From: Dactylorhiza incarnata
Taxonomy: Eukaryota > Streptophyta > Magnoliopsida > Asparagales > Orchidaceae
Length of the DNA: 64,000 bases
Direction of reading: 5' to 3'
NCBI GenBank assembly: GCA_033032865.1
Contig: JAWHQI010000099.1
Coordinates: forward strand, 2,489,001-2,553,000
This document shows, in pieces, positions 21,303 to 33,307 of the stretch. Below the pieces are notes generated by a model. That model searched no databases. It was not told where the DNA came from and worked only from the letters and a program-made list of their open reading frames with translations. How positions within the stretch are numbered: the first letter of the stretch is position 1; every line of letters starts with the position of its first letter. Both the position numbers and the translations under genes were made by a program.

Positions 21303-22332
21303 CACGGGCGGAACTAAGTAGAGACACGCTCGGGCACGTGCCCGAGCGTGATTTCTGAAAAATATTTTGTCTCCTAGCTCCTTGCTTGTCCTTGTCCATA
21401 GACATAAAATCAAGTTTCAGATAAAAAGATAGTCATTGGTCAGTGCCTTGCCTAGCTATGCCCTCCTTTCCCTTCTTTCCCCTCCTTTCCCCTCATAAAC
21501 TCAATTTCCAGCTTTATTTTTTTTTGTTTTCTCCCCTCTTCTTGCTCTTCTCAATTTCCTGCGCGTGAGTCTGAGCCCCTTTCTTTGCCACTTTCTAAGA
21601 GCTTCTACGAAAAACAGTGCGACGACGACAGTCCCGATCATCGACGACGAGCTTTTGCCCCCTTTCTCCTTCGCTCAACATCTTCCTTGCTTGCCCTAGC
21701 CGTGAGCCCATGACTAAGTCCTGTGACTGGTGAGTACTCTGTGTTCCTGTGTTCCTTCTCCTCCGACTCTTCCTTCTCCAATGCCAGTGAGCACTCTCAT
21801 ACTCTTTGTTACTCATTCTTTCTCCTCCAGTTAATTTCTTCTCAGTTCTCTATTGGGAAGCAAGTAAAGGAAGGTAACTTAATCTTTCTTCTCATTGCTC
21901 TTTTAAATATTTGTATGATGCTATTTTGATTTTTCATTTTAATGTTTGTTAAGTGATTGATTGAAATATCAGAGTTTTGTTGTATATTTATATGATGCTA
22001 TTATTGTTGCTTGGAGACCTTCTTAAGATCACTAGCTTATTTAGTATTGAGATGATTTGTTAAGTTTCTTAATGACAACATTACATTGCAGATTTATTTA
22101 CTTAAAAAATCTAATGTTTTAAGATTATTTTTGTCCGGTGCTTACACATTATTATTGCACTATGTTGACTTTTTGCTATATAATGTATTATTTAATGATT
22201 AAAATTTTGGTTATTTATGTTTACTATTGCAATATCATTATTGATGCATAAATTTTGCAATATTCTTGCTAATTATTTTTAAGTTTAAATTTATGTTGTC
22301 CGGGTTTCAAAAAATTCCTAGTTCTGCCAGTG
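21303..22332. mobile_element. Non-autonomous hAT element, 1,030 bp, with 8-bp duplications
   Basis: The left end reads CACGGGCGGAACTAAG; the right end, reversed, reads CACTGGCAGAACTAGGAA. The flanks are ATCATGGG (21295-21302) and ATCATGAG (22333-22340), 7 of 8 matching, the hAT duplication length. The interior has a pyrimidine-rich leader-like stretch (21460-21850) but no transposase. Confidence 0.75.
21325..21350. repeat. 26-bp perfect palindrome centred on CACGTG
   Basis: The 13-base left arm (CACGCTCGGGCAC) is exactly complementary to the right arm. It lies 22 bp inside the left end of the hAT element, and its centre is a G-box core. Confidence 0.95.
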
Positions 22333-22340
22333 ATCATGAG

Positions 22341-24469
22341 TTGGAATTTGACCCCACTAACTCCACCTCTCTTTAGTAGAGCCTCCTCTAAACGCACCAC
22401 GAGAGTGTCTATAAATCTATGGGTGCACATCAACAACTATAATATAAAGCTTCGAGAAACGTCGCCTACTTCAAACCTTCTTTTAAACCTCTCATGAACT
22501 TCCATCTAATATATCGCCCCAAAAACATCGCATATCCTTCAGCCCAACTCTTACCCCATAAATATTTACTCATTTATGATAAATATTTAAAACTGATCAA
22601 CATTTAATTTTTTTAAGAAATAATAACTTTAAGTTATTGATCATGACCAATATTTATCATGTCTCGTTAATTAGCGAAAAATTATTTCGTACGCCTGCAT
22701 AAAAAAATGCAATGTGAATCCTCTATGATCCGCCCTCTAAAAATTTCATTTTATCGCAAATTCGCAACATGATTATCGTGCTAGCCCATGTAGAAAATGC
22801 AAGGAGAATAACCCCAAACCCTCTTTCTTATGTGATGACAGATTATGATGCATAATGAAGAAGATACGCGACAAAATCCCTCCATTTATAATTAATTTTT
22901 TTTCACTCTCATGAGTCACATAAAATGTGTTTCGCAGTCAGGATGCGAATTGAGTTGAGCTTGCTACAAAAATTTGTCTCGAGCACATAAATTTACAAAA
23001 GGCTGTTAATAGTCTAACACTGCCGAGAACACGTGAAGATTTAAGTACTATCGCCTCCGGCCGAATATTGAGCGCAGAGGGGATCAGCCATTTTGCTAGT
23101 AGTAAACATATGTTGATTCGTGCTAGTAGTAAACATATGTTGATCCGTCCAACCGACTGCCCAAAGGATTTATAAATATTAAATTTTCATTATCACGCAT
23201 GACATAGAAGGCAAGTGAGCTTGATTGGAATGAATATGCGCAAACCTTTTAAGAATTGAATAATAGATTGAAGACTATTTAGAATTGAATTCCTAGCACT
23301 TTGAGATGAAATAAGAGATTCGAATGAATATTGACCATAAATCTACCCTTCGATTATAAAATCCTAATATTTCAACCCATGAACCAAGAGATAAAAACAT
23401 GAATCATGAATCTCCGGCGAATTTGCTTAATCTTCAGCTTCCAGAAACTTCTTCATTTAAATAATTAAAAACATAATTTTAATATTAATTACACTTAATG
23501 CATGATGAAAACTCATCTTTCCTATTAATTAATTAAAAGATTCCATCACAATCAACTTTTGATCCTACGAGAACTTTGCTTAATGCAAGCTTATGAAATA
23601 ATCCAATTCACCTTCTTATAATAGTGCATGTTTGACCAAATGCTTTACAAAGTTCCGGAAATCCTAACAAAGGCTCCTAAAATTCAACCTTTCGTAGAAT
23701 ATATGTTTAACATGACAACAATTACGACTGCCACCAAGAAAAAAAATATAATATTGAACATAAAAGTGAATAAAGTTTCTTATGTGAGGTCGGGAAACAC
23801 TAACCACGGTACACAATTATGGCTTTCATGACCGCCATTGCCATGCCAAACCGATCCAGAGTATAAAGTGCTCTAGTGTTGCCAAAGTGATTAGAAGGTT
23901 CTAGAAGAACTAATTAGTATTTAATTTAGAATAAGTTTATTCTAACCTCTAGGTTTAGTGCTAAGTCTTGCTTCGTTAAGTAAGCCCATTAGATGATGGG
24001 CCCCTGGCAAGAAATAGCGCACTTAAACTAATTATTTAACTTTTAGGACGGTGAATATATAATAATCAAATTATGGTGGAGCTTGTTCGTTACGTGAGCC
24101 CCGAATAATTGTGCAACTAATGGTACTATTATAATGAATAAGTTTAAATATACCATTAAAATTGACTATATATATATAATATATACGCCCTTGACGAATG
24201 TCGCCGCCCGCACGGGGGCCTGTGCTCTGTCACTCGTGTGTATATATATATATATAACTTTGCTAAATTACTGGTAGCACACATCTTAATTTCGAAATTA
24301 CAAAAATTTTCACAAAATAGTATGTTATTCAATGACGGCCTTGGAATCACAAAATGGTATCAAAATAATACAAAGTAATTAACGGTTGCGCTGAATTGAT
24401 GTTACCACCCCAATAAAATGCTAGGCCTCGTTGTTACCAAAAATTCAAACAAACCGAGGAGTCCAACAC
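22341..24469. other. AT-rich intergenic sequence
   Basis: No coding recognised. 23095-23144 has a 23-bp direct repeat (GCTAGTAGTAAACATATG core). 23780-23850 resembles a decayed MITE end (CATGACCGCCATTGCCATGCC). There is a short TA microsatellite at 24239-24256. Confidence 0.4.
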
Positions 24470-24476
24470 ACGAACT

Positions 24477-26560
24477 CTAAGATGTGTTTCTAGTAATAAT
24501 TCTACGAATTGTCTCGGGAATGAAATCCTTTGTGAATCCACAACTGATATTACACGCCATCATATACTTGGCCGTCATATCCTCTACCGTGTTATCTTCT
24601 TTATGAATGTGTGAGCAACTGATTTGGGTAGAGTCCAACCAAATGATTTCCTTGCCAATCTCCCAAGTTCTCCGTTGATTAAAAAGCATGTTATTTAAAC
24701 TTTCAATGACCTCCTTGGAATAACCATGGATGTGAAAAATGAAAATGTTTACGCGAGAGCATAGGATGAGCCTGTCTCGCAGCGCCAAACATTCGGCCCC
24801 CAACACGTCCATACCGCAATAAGTGTGGGCAATCCCTGCCAGAAGAACCGACTACAAGAAAAACATTAATTAGGAAGGAGCTAAATTCCTACCTAAATAT
24901 TAAATTTTGTTGCTAAATCAAATTAGCAAGAAATTTAGAAACGAAATAACTTGGTAGTTAATTTGAGCCTATCTAAATTTAGTAACGAAATGTTTCCTTT
25001 TTATTTTGCAATAAATTTTAGCTAGGAAAATATTACTTTTTAATTAGCAAGCAAACTTTAGCAAAGAAATATTTTTGGTTACTAATTATAATATGTAGGT
25101 AAAAGATAAAATTCTAAAATGAGAATGCAATCTACAAGAATATTTATAAAAAAATTATTTTAATATATCAACCACCTTTAACTTTTAATTGTTGCCAATG
25201 GGATTTGAACTCACGGTGCCAAACATTCGGCCACGAACACGTCCATACCGCAATAAGTGTGGGCAAACCCTGCCAGAAGAAATACCCCGCTGTGATTCCG
25301 ATTCCGAGTACATCCCCCTCCACTGGCCCTTCTCAAATTTTGATCAGCATCACTGTCTTTGTGCAGGAACCACTCCGCATCCGAATCCCCCTTCCATTCA
25401 ATTGCGTAGCAAATTAATAACCTTAGGAGTTTTCGGTTTAATTCCAAACCAGTCCAGGATCCATCTCTCCCAATAGTTATCCACGGAGATGATGTCAAGA
25501 CCACAAGAAAAATAGGACGAATCATATTGTGAATGTTCATGATGAGCAACTTTAGAATATTCGTCTGCATCTCTTCGCCCATAAATGTCAAGCACGTATT
25601 AAGGAAATACTTAAAATCAATTTAGTGAACTCCAGAGAAAATAACTTGCATTTGATCTTTCAAAATTTGAGCTTTGATTTGTAATTTCAACACCCTAATG
25701 AATCAAACCAAAAAAGAAATTCTCGAATTGACACCAAACATGGGAAGTCATCTCGCTAGCAATAAGATGATGATTGGAGGTTTCTTGCGAGAGGCGCGAG
25801 GGGCAACATATGCGCATGAATGCTAACGGGATGCCTGCCTTGCAACATAGACATCAAGCGAGAGGATGTCCCAAACAGCTTTCCAGGAGATGAGAGATAC
25901 CTTCCAATGCAAGAAGGAGACCCAAATCCACTGAAATTCAAATGGATCTTGCACAACATACATGATATTTTTATTAAAACTTTTAATGGAGAAGTTACCA
26001 TCAACCACCAAGGTCCTGAAGAGGCGTCCAGAACCCCACAGATCACAAAGTTCAACCCATATACCAGCTCGAAAGCCTCCCTGCTAGCTACATATTTCAG
26101 GAATCTGAAATAATCCACCCTCGTTGAAACATGATGTTATGATTAGCATGACAAATAATCATTATCACAAGTTTGATGAGAAGCACGATGTTGAATTCAT
26201 TACGAGTGTTGAATAAGAAGGTCCAATCAAGTGGGTCATAAGCTTTCTCCCCGTCAAGTTTTATGATGATATTTCCCCTCTGGTTTCTCTGTAAATATCG
26301 AATGCAAGCTCTTTGACTAGACGTATATTGTCCGGGATATTTCTATCTTGATAATGGCTCATTGCTCTAAAGAAATGATGCAAGGCAGAGTAATTTTAAG
26401 TCTAGAGGCAAGGACTTTGGAGAATAATTCAAGAGAGAAATTGAAAGGGGAGATTGGTCTAAATTGGGCGAAGTTTGAGGGAGATGCAATTCTAGAAATA
26501 AGAGTGATGATAGTAGGTGTAAAATGACTAAAGTAGCGGCCCGTAAGAAAATAATTTATA
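24477..26560 (-). pseudogene. Degenerate LINE (L1-type) reverse transcriptase with RNase H-like tail
   Basis: Minus-strand frames carry, in order, an RT block resembling FRPISPFNFSLELFSKVLA and TLPCIISLEQ (26380-26475), the RT motif KLDGEKAYD (26236-26265), and a tail (24477-24812) with AECLALRDRLIL and a HIHKEDNTVEDMTAKY block, which matches the C-terminal RNase H-like domain of plant non-LTR elements. Stops and frameshifts separate them and most of the polymerase core is gone. About 64 bp of the tail is duplicated (24784-24847 and 25218-25282) around an AT-rich insert. Confidence 0.75.
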
Positions 26561-26569
26561 GCTTCAGCT

Positions 26570-27200
26570 AATTAAATCATTCTTTATAGTGTCCTAACAA
26601 TGCTAAAAAAGACACCCCTAAATCCATCCGAAGCCGATGCGCATGGGATTACATGCGCAATTGCGGTGACTATAATATTCGGCAGCAATTTAATATCTCC
26701 TGTAAAATTATGAGTACATGCTTTAGTGGAAATTCTTATATATCGCCATTGTGGTACTTCTGTGACTCATCTGTGGTGTCTTCGTGACATCTATCTATTG
26801 AATCATTTAATTAGTAAAAAAATTTCATGAACATCTTTAAAATATTTATCATGAAAATATGAAAAATCATAAATTTTTATAAATTTTTTCATTACCTTTG
26901 TGATGCTTAAGTCTACTTATATTTCATAAATTTCACACAATTATATTATTTGAAATATATGAACATTCATGAAAATTTTAATTAGAGCTTCAAGAAGTTG
27001 CAATGAACTTAGTAATGCTACCCACATTCACATTAGAAAATCATCATATGTTCAACATTTGATCATAAAGTTAAAGCAAAATACAACATATTATAAAAGC
27101 CTTAGTGCTTCTCCAAAAATAAGTCACAACCTGCAAAAAAAATTGTTACTAGAGTTTAGGATAAAAAATAACATAAAAAACATTCAATCAATGTAATTAC
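26570..27200. other. AT-rich non-coding stretch
   Basis: Nothing recognised apart from scattered short ORFs. Confidence 0.4.
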
Positions 27201-27229
27201 CTTTTACCATGTAAGACAACCTCTTTTGT

Positions 27230-27875
27230 TATGTCCAAAAATATCATTTTTGGAGCACGTAATTATCACATTTTTAATAATGACACATTTTAGTCGAATT
27301 CATTTCCTCAGTGGCAATATCAATATTTCTTTTTGTTTTTTTATCGGTCAGGGGCCCTTCAAAATATTGGTGGAAGAATCCAAATGTTCTCTATATTTGG
27401 CCAAAGACTTAGTCCATTTGTGAGTATGATTACTGTAACATGCAATATAAGTAGACTTCTTGAAACTGTATGTACATAGTCATTTTTGTTTATGTTTAGA
27501 TAATTCAAGAAGCTGATAGCATTATGATATGGAAGCCCGCCGCTGAAGACTCCATCTTTCACAAGCACAAAAAATTTTATTCAAGTAAACTACAAATTTA
27601 TCCGGGGCATGAATTACCTCAAAAACTTTGTTATGCAATCATAATGACCTCCACATTCCACAAAGCTTTACCTCATCATCAAGTTTTGAGCAATTTTATG
27701 CTCACTTCGGTTATTTATTTTTCAATTCTCTTTTGATTATTAGCATATTTATACATAAAGTAAGCACAAATATCCTCCAACATTATTAGAATGAGGTTTT
27801 CTCGCATATCCAAAATCACACTATTAAATGTCTCAATCATATTGTTTACAACTACGTCACATTTGGGGTAACCAC
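27230..27875 (-). pseudogene. MULE (MuDR-type) transposase C-terminal fragment
   Basis: From 27872 leftwards the minus strand gives PKCDVVVNNMIETFNSVI and then LDMREKP, the conserved block of MuDR transposases. After frame breaks comes a SWIM-like region (FSGGLPYHNAISFLNY, with Cys positions lost) and then WPNIENIWILPPIF and RAPDR, matching the usual tail before a basic C-terminus. Several stops and frameshifts make it non-functional. The catalytic DDE domain is missing. Confidence 0.65.
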
Positions 27876-27876
27876 T

Positions 27877-28402
27877 GTAACAGCCCACCCATTACACAAT
27901 ATAATAGTAGGTCCGACCAGGACCCCACACCATATAAGGTGAACAAGCAAAAGGTTACGTATTCAGAGAACCAACCAACAACATCTCAGAGTACAAATAA
28001 GCGGAAGCATAAGTTAATTATCTCTTTAACCAGATTACACAATATCATGCATATGGTAACACTTAATTTGTAGCGGTTTAGTAAACGCTACCAAAAGTTA
28101 TTTATGGTAGCGTTTATAAGCGCAACTGTAAATAAATAAATGCTACTATCACATATCATACCTATAGCATCAGTTATTTTGTCGCGGTTACAAAAACGCT
28201 ACCAATTTCATGCATCAACACTACAACATATTTAGATTTATATCATTCCCACTATTAAATTTCTGCCCTTCTCTTCTCCTGAAACACCGCTCCCTCTTTC
28301 TTTCGACTACCCAATATTCCCTCTTTCTCTCATTCCCAAAACGCCACCCCCTCTTTCTCTCGCTTATGCCCTCTATTCTTTCTCGCGGCCACCATCGTCG
28401 CT

Positions 28403-28484
<82 letters not shown>

Positions 28485-29567
28485 GCGAAGCCTTAGTAAC
28501 GCACATCAATCTCAAGGTTTAGGGTCAGGTGCCGACAACGATCTCCCTTCTCTTATCCTTACCGGAGCAAATCCACGCCGCCTTCTCGTTAGAGAAACCT
28601 TCTCTTCTCCTTTCCCAAGATCTCGCCTGCCAAGCTCTCTATTGTTGCCTTCAGTCGGAAGGGTAAGAGTGGCGATTTTCTCCTCCCAAAAGACCGCCTA
28701 GTCTCGATCGTGCCCTAAACTTTTTCTCGACAGGCGACAGCGACACAACGGCGAATCTGCTGCGAATCCAGTCCTCCAGCCTCCAGGATCAGGCTCCTCC
28801 TCTCCTACCGCAGTCTTGCTCTGGCTTGCAACCTCCAGTCTGACCAGTTCTCCCGCATTCTTGCTCTGGTATGTATATTTCCCCTGTTTTTGGTTGCTGA
28901 CTCTGTTCTTACAACTTTCTAGTCTTCTGGATTGAGGAAGGAAGTTATCCTAATGTCTTGCTTTGTTCTAAAGTTTTGCATGTCTCAATCGGTCATGCAT
29001 ACCGTCATGTTTGGCTTTAAAAATTTTATTCAGTGTACTCTAGATATTTGTTGACTCGTGCAAGCTGCAGTATTAGCTTGGATACCATAGTGTTGTATAT
29101 TGACCAAGTTGAAAATCCTATCAAGTTTTGTCCAACTAAAGAAGAAATGTAAATGTTTATTTTCCTCTCTGTTAGTCACGTTCTATGTTTATTTTACTTT
29201 CTGTTCTTTTTATGCTTTGGTTAAAAAAAATTGTCGGAAATCAATTGTATTGTTCTTATTCATTTTTTCTTCTCTAATTGGTTGAAATGATGTCATAGCA
29301 AGTGACAAAACATGTGATGGCAGAACATGCTAATCGTGTCCATCCAAAGGATTTCTACTCATAGTGTCGTTTGCAACCATTATTCAAATTTTTATTGATT
29401 TCTTTTTTGTGATTGAACTAAAGTTTATTACGGTGGCTAACTCTCGTGTATAACTCGTGGACGTAAGATCGATCGGATCGTGTGGGTCCTTTTCGCTTGA
29501 TCAAACACTGGCAAATAGCCTTTGTAAGATCTCAAGAGGCTTAGCGAACCTTCGGTATTGCCTTGTG

Positions 29568-29570
<3 letters not shown>
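27877..29570. other. Mixed repeat region, possible leader exon
   Basis: 27877 begins TGTAACAGCCCACCC, like a gypsy LTR start. 28060-28215 has TAGCGGTTT...AAACGCTACC inversions in the style of CACTA subtermini, and CACTACAAC follows at 28219. 28250-28867 is a pyrimidine-rich, GC-richer stretch with a GA microsatellite, ending in a plausible splice donor (CTCTG|GTATGT), so it could be a 5' leader exon of a plus-strand gene or transposon. No downstream coding exon is recognised. Confidence 0.3.
28403..28482. repeat. (GA)n microsatellite, about 80 bp
   Basis: Uninterrupted GA dinucleotides. The RERERE/SLSLSL ORFs across it are artefacts. Confidence 0.98.

Positions 29571-29626
<56 letters not shown>
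29571..29626. repeat. (TA)n microsatellite, 56 bp
   Basis: Pure TA run. The flanks to 30010 contain no recognised gene. Confidence 0.98.
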
Positions 29627-29629
<3 letters not shown>

Positions 29630-30014
29630 GAGTTTGACACTAAGGTCATACAACCAAAGGTGTTTTCTCTTATTACATGATTTCCAAACATCGGAAGGCA
29701 GACCGGCAATACATGAAGGAAAACACTCAAAACACTTCGGCCTTCAAGGGCCTGCAAAGTGCTGCAGTTGGGGTTCCAACCCGCTATTTCCCGCTCGTCT
29801 CGCCAGGACCTGCGAAGCACAATCCACCAAACGGTGGGAAAACATGTAACTGGTCAGCTTTAGCTGACCCAGATTATAACGACCTCACCCCACACTCGGG
29901 GCGGTGGCACTCTTTCCCTGCAAGCAAGCAATAGCAATATATATATTTCACAGGTGCGTCTAAGCACCGCATAGAAACATTCACCACACACGTCGTCGCA
30001 ATGCCGCACGTATT

Positions 30015-31322
30015 TGTTGGATCTTGAGGCGCCAGCGAATAATATGAAAACTCCTTTTGTTTTCTATATCGACTCGTATCCCCATGAACCGGTTGGCTTT
30101 AGCCGATCTTTCCCCAGATACGACCTCAAGCCGCTCGAGCCAATCTATCACCAGAAAGTCCTCGAGCACCACCTAGATCTACTCCCTAGACCCAGTCGCC
30201 AACACGAGGCGAATTCCTCCCTAAGTCCTACCTAGACCTAGTCGCCAGCACGAGGCGAATTCACAAACTGATTACAATGATAAAATAAAAGACAAATACA
30301 AAATGTAAATATGAAACTCCCTATGAGATAATCTGAAGGAGACGCCGAAGAATCGCTGAAGATCGTTAAAGTCCAAGCGTGCGTTCTTCGCATTGTGTTA
30401 GCGTGTTGATCCAAGCCTCCTTTGATTACTCATTTTGAAATATGAGTGGGAGATGTGTTGGTCTGGAAATACGACCCTCACAAAGTTTCTGAAGTGCTGG
30501 AATAGGGCTCTTGGCAATCAGTTTTTCTGAGACATCGAAATCATCCAATTTATAGACTTTGAGCTAACGCCGGCGTTACGAGATAATGCATGTCGTTGAC
30601 CATGTATAGCAACATATTGATGGCTCGGATCTTCAGAAGAGGAAGAAGATTCTGCACTTTAGGAATTGTTTTATTTTAGGCAATATCAACGCCGGCGTTA
30701 AGGCTAACGCGAGTATTGGGCAAATCATTCCTAAAGTTCCTCCTACAATCACGGCTACTTTCTTCTTGCCAAATTCGTCGAACGAATAGCGCCCGACGTT
30801 AAGCTCTAACGCCTGGCGTTGAGTTTCATCTTTAATCAGCTGGCACGCCATTTCGTCGAACAACATCTTCATCGAATGTCTCATTTCGTCGAACGCAGTT
30901 TCATTTCGTCGAACGACCTCTCATTTAGTCGAGCGGCCTTCTACATTCGTCAAACACAATTTTGTCGAACGCCGTGGTATGCATTTCATCGAACGTCGTG
31001 GTATGCATTTCGTCGAACGTCGTGGTATGCTTTTCGTCGAACGTTGTGGTATGCATTTCGTCGAACGGTCTTCTACTTTTGTCGAACACAATTTCGTCGA
31101 ACGCAATTTCGTCGAACGTTAACGCCCAGCGTTAAGCTTAACGCCTGGCGTTAGACAGCTTTCAATCCTTCAGCTTATGGTTAGTGCCAGACCATTGTTG
31201 CAGCAACCTGGTGTCATATCTGTCCAAACCTGCATGCTAAAAACACAATGGCAAAAAAGATCAAAAACAAGTAGGATTTGTTATTCTCAAATCAAAGGGA
31301 TGCGAAAAATCATGTTCCAACA
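30015..31322 (-). mobile_element. Copia-type LTR D' (3' LTR, minus sense)
   Basis: On the plus strand it starts TGTTGGATCTTGAGG and ends CATGTTCCAACA, followed by a minus-strand polypurine tract (ATCTCCCTCTTTTG). That makes it the 3' LTR of a minus-strand element. It is homologous to LTR D at both ends. It contains the perfect palindrome TAACGCCGGCGTTA (30565-30578) and a TTCGTCGAACG array. The left flank is GTATT; the partner LTR is not present. Confidence 0.75.
30775..31125. repeat. TTCGTCGAACG word array in LTR D'
   Basis: ATTTCGTCGAACG with variants recurs at least twelve times, four of them followed by TCGTGGTATGC-type spacers in tandem (30960-31060). The array is flanked by GCGTTAA/TTAACGC words. 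Confidence 0.9.
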
Positions 31323-32897
31323 ATCTCCCTCTTTTGATAATAACAAATCCAATTAGAGATAAATCAGATTCATAGATAAAGAATTTGTGTTTTTATAAAG
31401 ATATATGACACTCATCAATTATAAGATAATGATAGGAATTATGATTCATTGAACATTGTGCTCCCCCTATAAAGATGCCCCCCCTAGTGTATACTCCCAT
31501 AAATTAGATACATGCTCCCCCTTAATCTAGTGAATCCTACTCCGTTAATCAATATGATTTAGCATTTTATTCTTCCCGTTTGTTATTAGCAAAAGAGGGT
31601 GAAGTGAAACATAACAAGAATAAAGAAGACAAAAGTTAGGACATAACTAAGAGAGGATTAAGAGTTTTGTGTAAACAAAAGGTAATTCATGATCGAGCTA
31701 AGGGAGAGAGTAGCACAGCGGAAAAAATATATGATAGGCATGCAAGAACATTATTCAAAGATTATACCACAAGAATGTAATCACTTGCTTTGCAAATTAA
31801 TTTTTAAAGAAGAATATTACTTGTTGAAAAAGATGCAATAGTATTTTACAAGCACAAGTGAAGAAAGACCAAAGAAGTGAGCATGATAAATTATGGTAAA
31901 CGAAGTACATGATTAAAAGAGAAATGTGGAAAACAAAAACAAAACAAATAAGAGTAGTATTTTTGTTATAGTTTGACCATTCCAACAATATGTCTAGACT
32001 CTTTACATTTTAGCATTTTAACTTTGAAAATTTTCATAACTAATAGGCAAGCATGATTTATCATATTCAAGAAGATAATAGCTACAATGTAACCAATTTG
32101 TATTTCAAGTAAAGAAAACATTGTAGAAATCATGCATTGTAGAAATTATGTAATGTTTGCATTAGGATCCAATTCTCATGAGTGGAAGCTTTATGAAAAA
32201 CAATGATGTGTGCATAATGTGTTTTGATAAAAGTATAGAAGTGAAATAATCAAAACACATGACATATATAATGAAATAGTGACAACAATATTAAGGATGC
32301 AATCTTATAATTACTTTCACACATCAAATCTAGAATAAAGTTTCAAGCCACAAATAATGAGTACAACAACCAAGGTGCTTCGTCCACACAATGCTTCTTA
32401 AGACTTATCAGGGAGCGAAGTATTGCTTGGTGGACCACAGAAGCACTTTTTTTTATAAAAATTATATTTTTAGTTATCCGGTGTACAAATAGCTAGAAGT
32501 GATAAAAAGAAATATGTTTGCGCAAGACACTTTACAATTCTTTCTAAGGTGCTCAACCTCACAATGCTCATTAAGACTTATCAGGAGAGTGAGTAGTGTT
32601 TGGTGGAGTTATCTTTGTCTTTTTTATTTTAGATTTTTATTTTGGGCCGAAGGTCTCCGAATTCACTTGTTGTTGCAAACATTAATATTATTGAAATAAC
32701 ACTTCTATATTGTGCATGAAATTTATTTTTTGAAAGACGATGTAGGTAATTTAGACATACAACTTAACATGTTAAAATTATTACACTACACAATCATGCA
32801 AGACTAAAATTATGAACACATGTAGATTACCAAAATAGTGAGTTTATAATTCTTCATTGATTAACATAAAGCATTACTCATACTTAGAGGCATGCTA
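31323..32897 (-). mobile_element. 3' non-coding tail of copia element D'
   Basis: AT-rich, no ORF. It carries the three conserved blocks shared with elements B and G: block I 32526-32608 (with a diverged extra copy at about 32366-32448), block II 32654-32669 and block III 32879-32895. Pol is absent because the element is cut at about 32898 by a gypsy LTR. Confidence 0.65.
32526..32608 (-). other. Conserved non-coding block I (D' copy)
   Basis: About 83 bp nearly identical to 46303-46386 and 59243-59325, sharing AAGACTTATCAGGA and CTCAACCTCACAATGCT-type stretches. It contains no ORF. Confidence 0.85.
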
Positions 32898-33274
32898 ACT
32901 CCGGCGATGGCTCGTCGATCCGACCGCTAGAGCTCCAACAAATTCACCTTCCTCCTCAACCTGGTGGAGAGCTCTCCCTTCTTCTTCACCTAAGCTTCAA
33001 AGGAAATAAGAGAATGATCTAATATTAGGTCTTCAGCCCTCCTTAAGGGGGTTTGGGTGAACACAACGTGGGCATCAGATCAAGTTATAAGGGGTTCAGA
33101 CGACCACGATCGCGGATCTCGGATTCTGGATCTGTTTGTTAACGCGTCTCGGTATCCTACCGCCTAGCAATAGCAAACGAACTACTATCTGTGGCCAAAG
33201 CTATCGCCTGTGGTAACCCTTCCGCGTAGCGGTAGATCCCATATTTCTGCTTCTCCAGATATCAAGGCGTTTCA
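32898..33274 (-). mobile_element. Gypsy chromovirus 3' LTR (minus sense), left boundary uncertain
   Basis: In the minus sense it starts TGAAACGCCTTGATATC right after a polypurine tract, now a run of about 27 Cs on the plus strand (33276-33305). It runs leftwards to the junction with D' near 32898 (or to TG at 32893 if that is the true end). Contains TACCGC/GCGGTA words. Confidence 0.5.
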
Positions 33275-33276
33275 AT

Positions 33277-33307
<31 letters not shown>

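Noticed and set aside
28330..28701. ORFs with RERERE or SLSLSL stretches (also 40624-40884)
   Set aside because: Translations of GA/TC microsatellites.
28217..29300. Autonomous CACTA transposon starting CACTACAAC at 28219
   Set aside because: No TNPD/transposase coding and no matching right terminus; the subterminal-like inversions lie on the wrong side.
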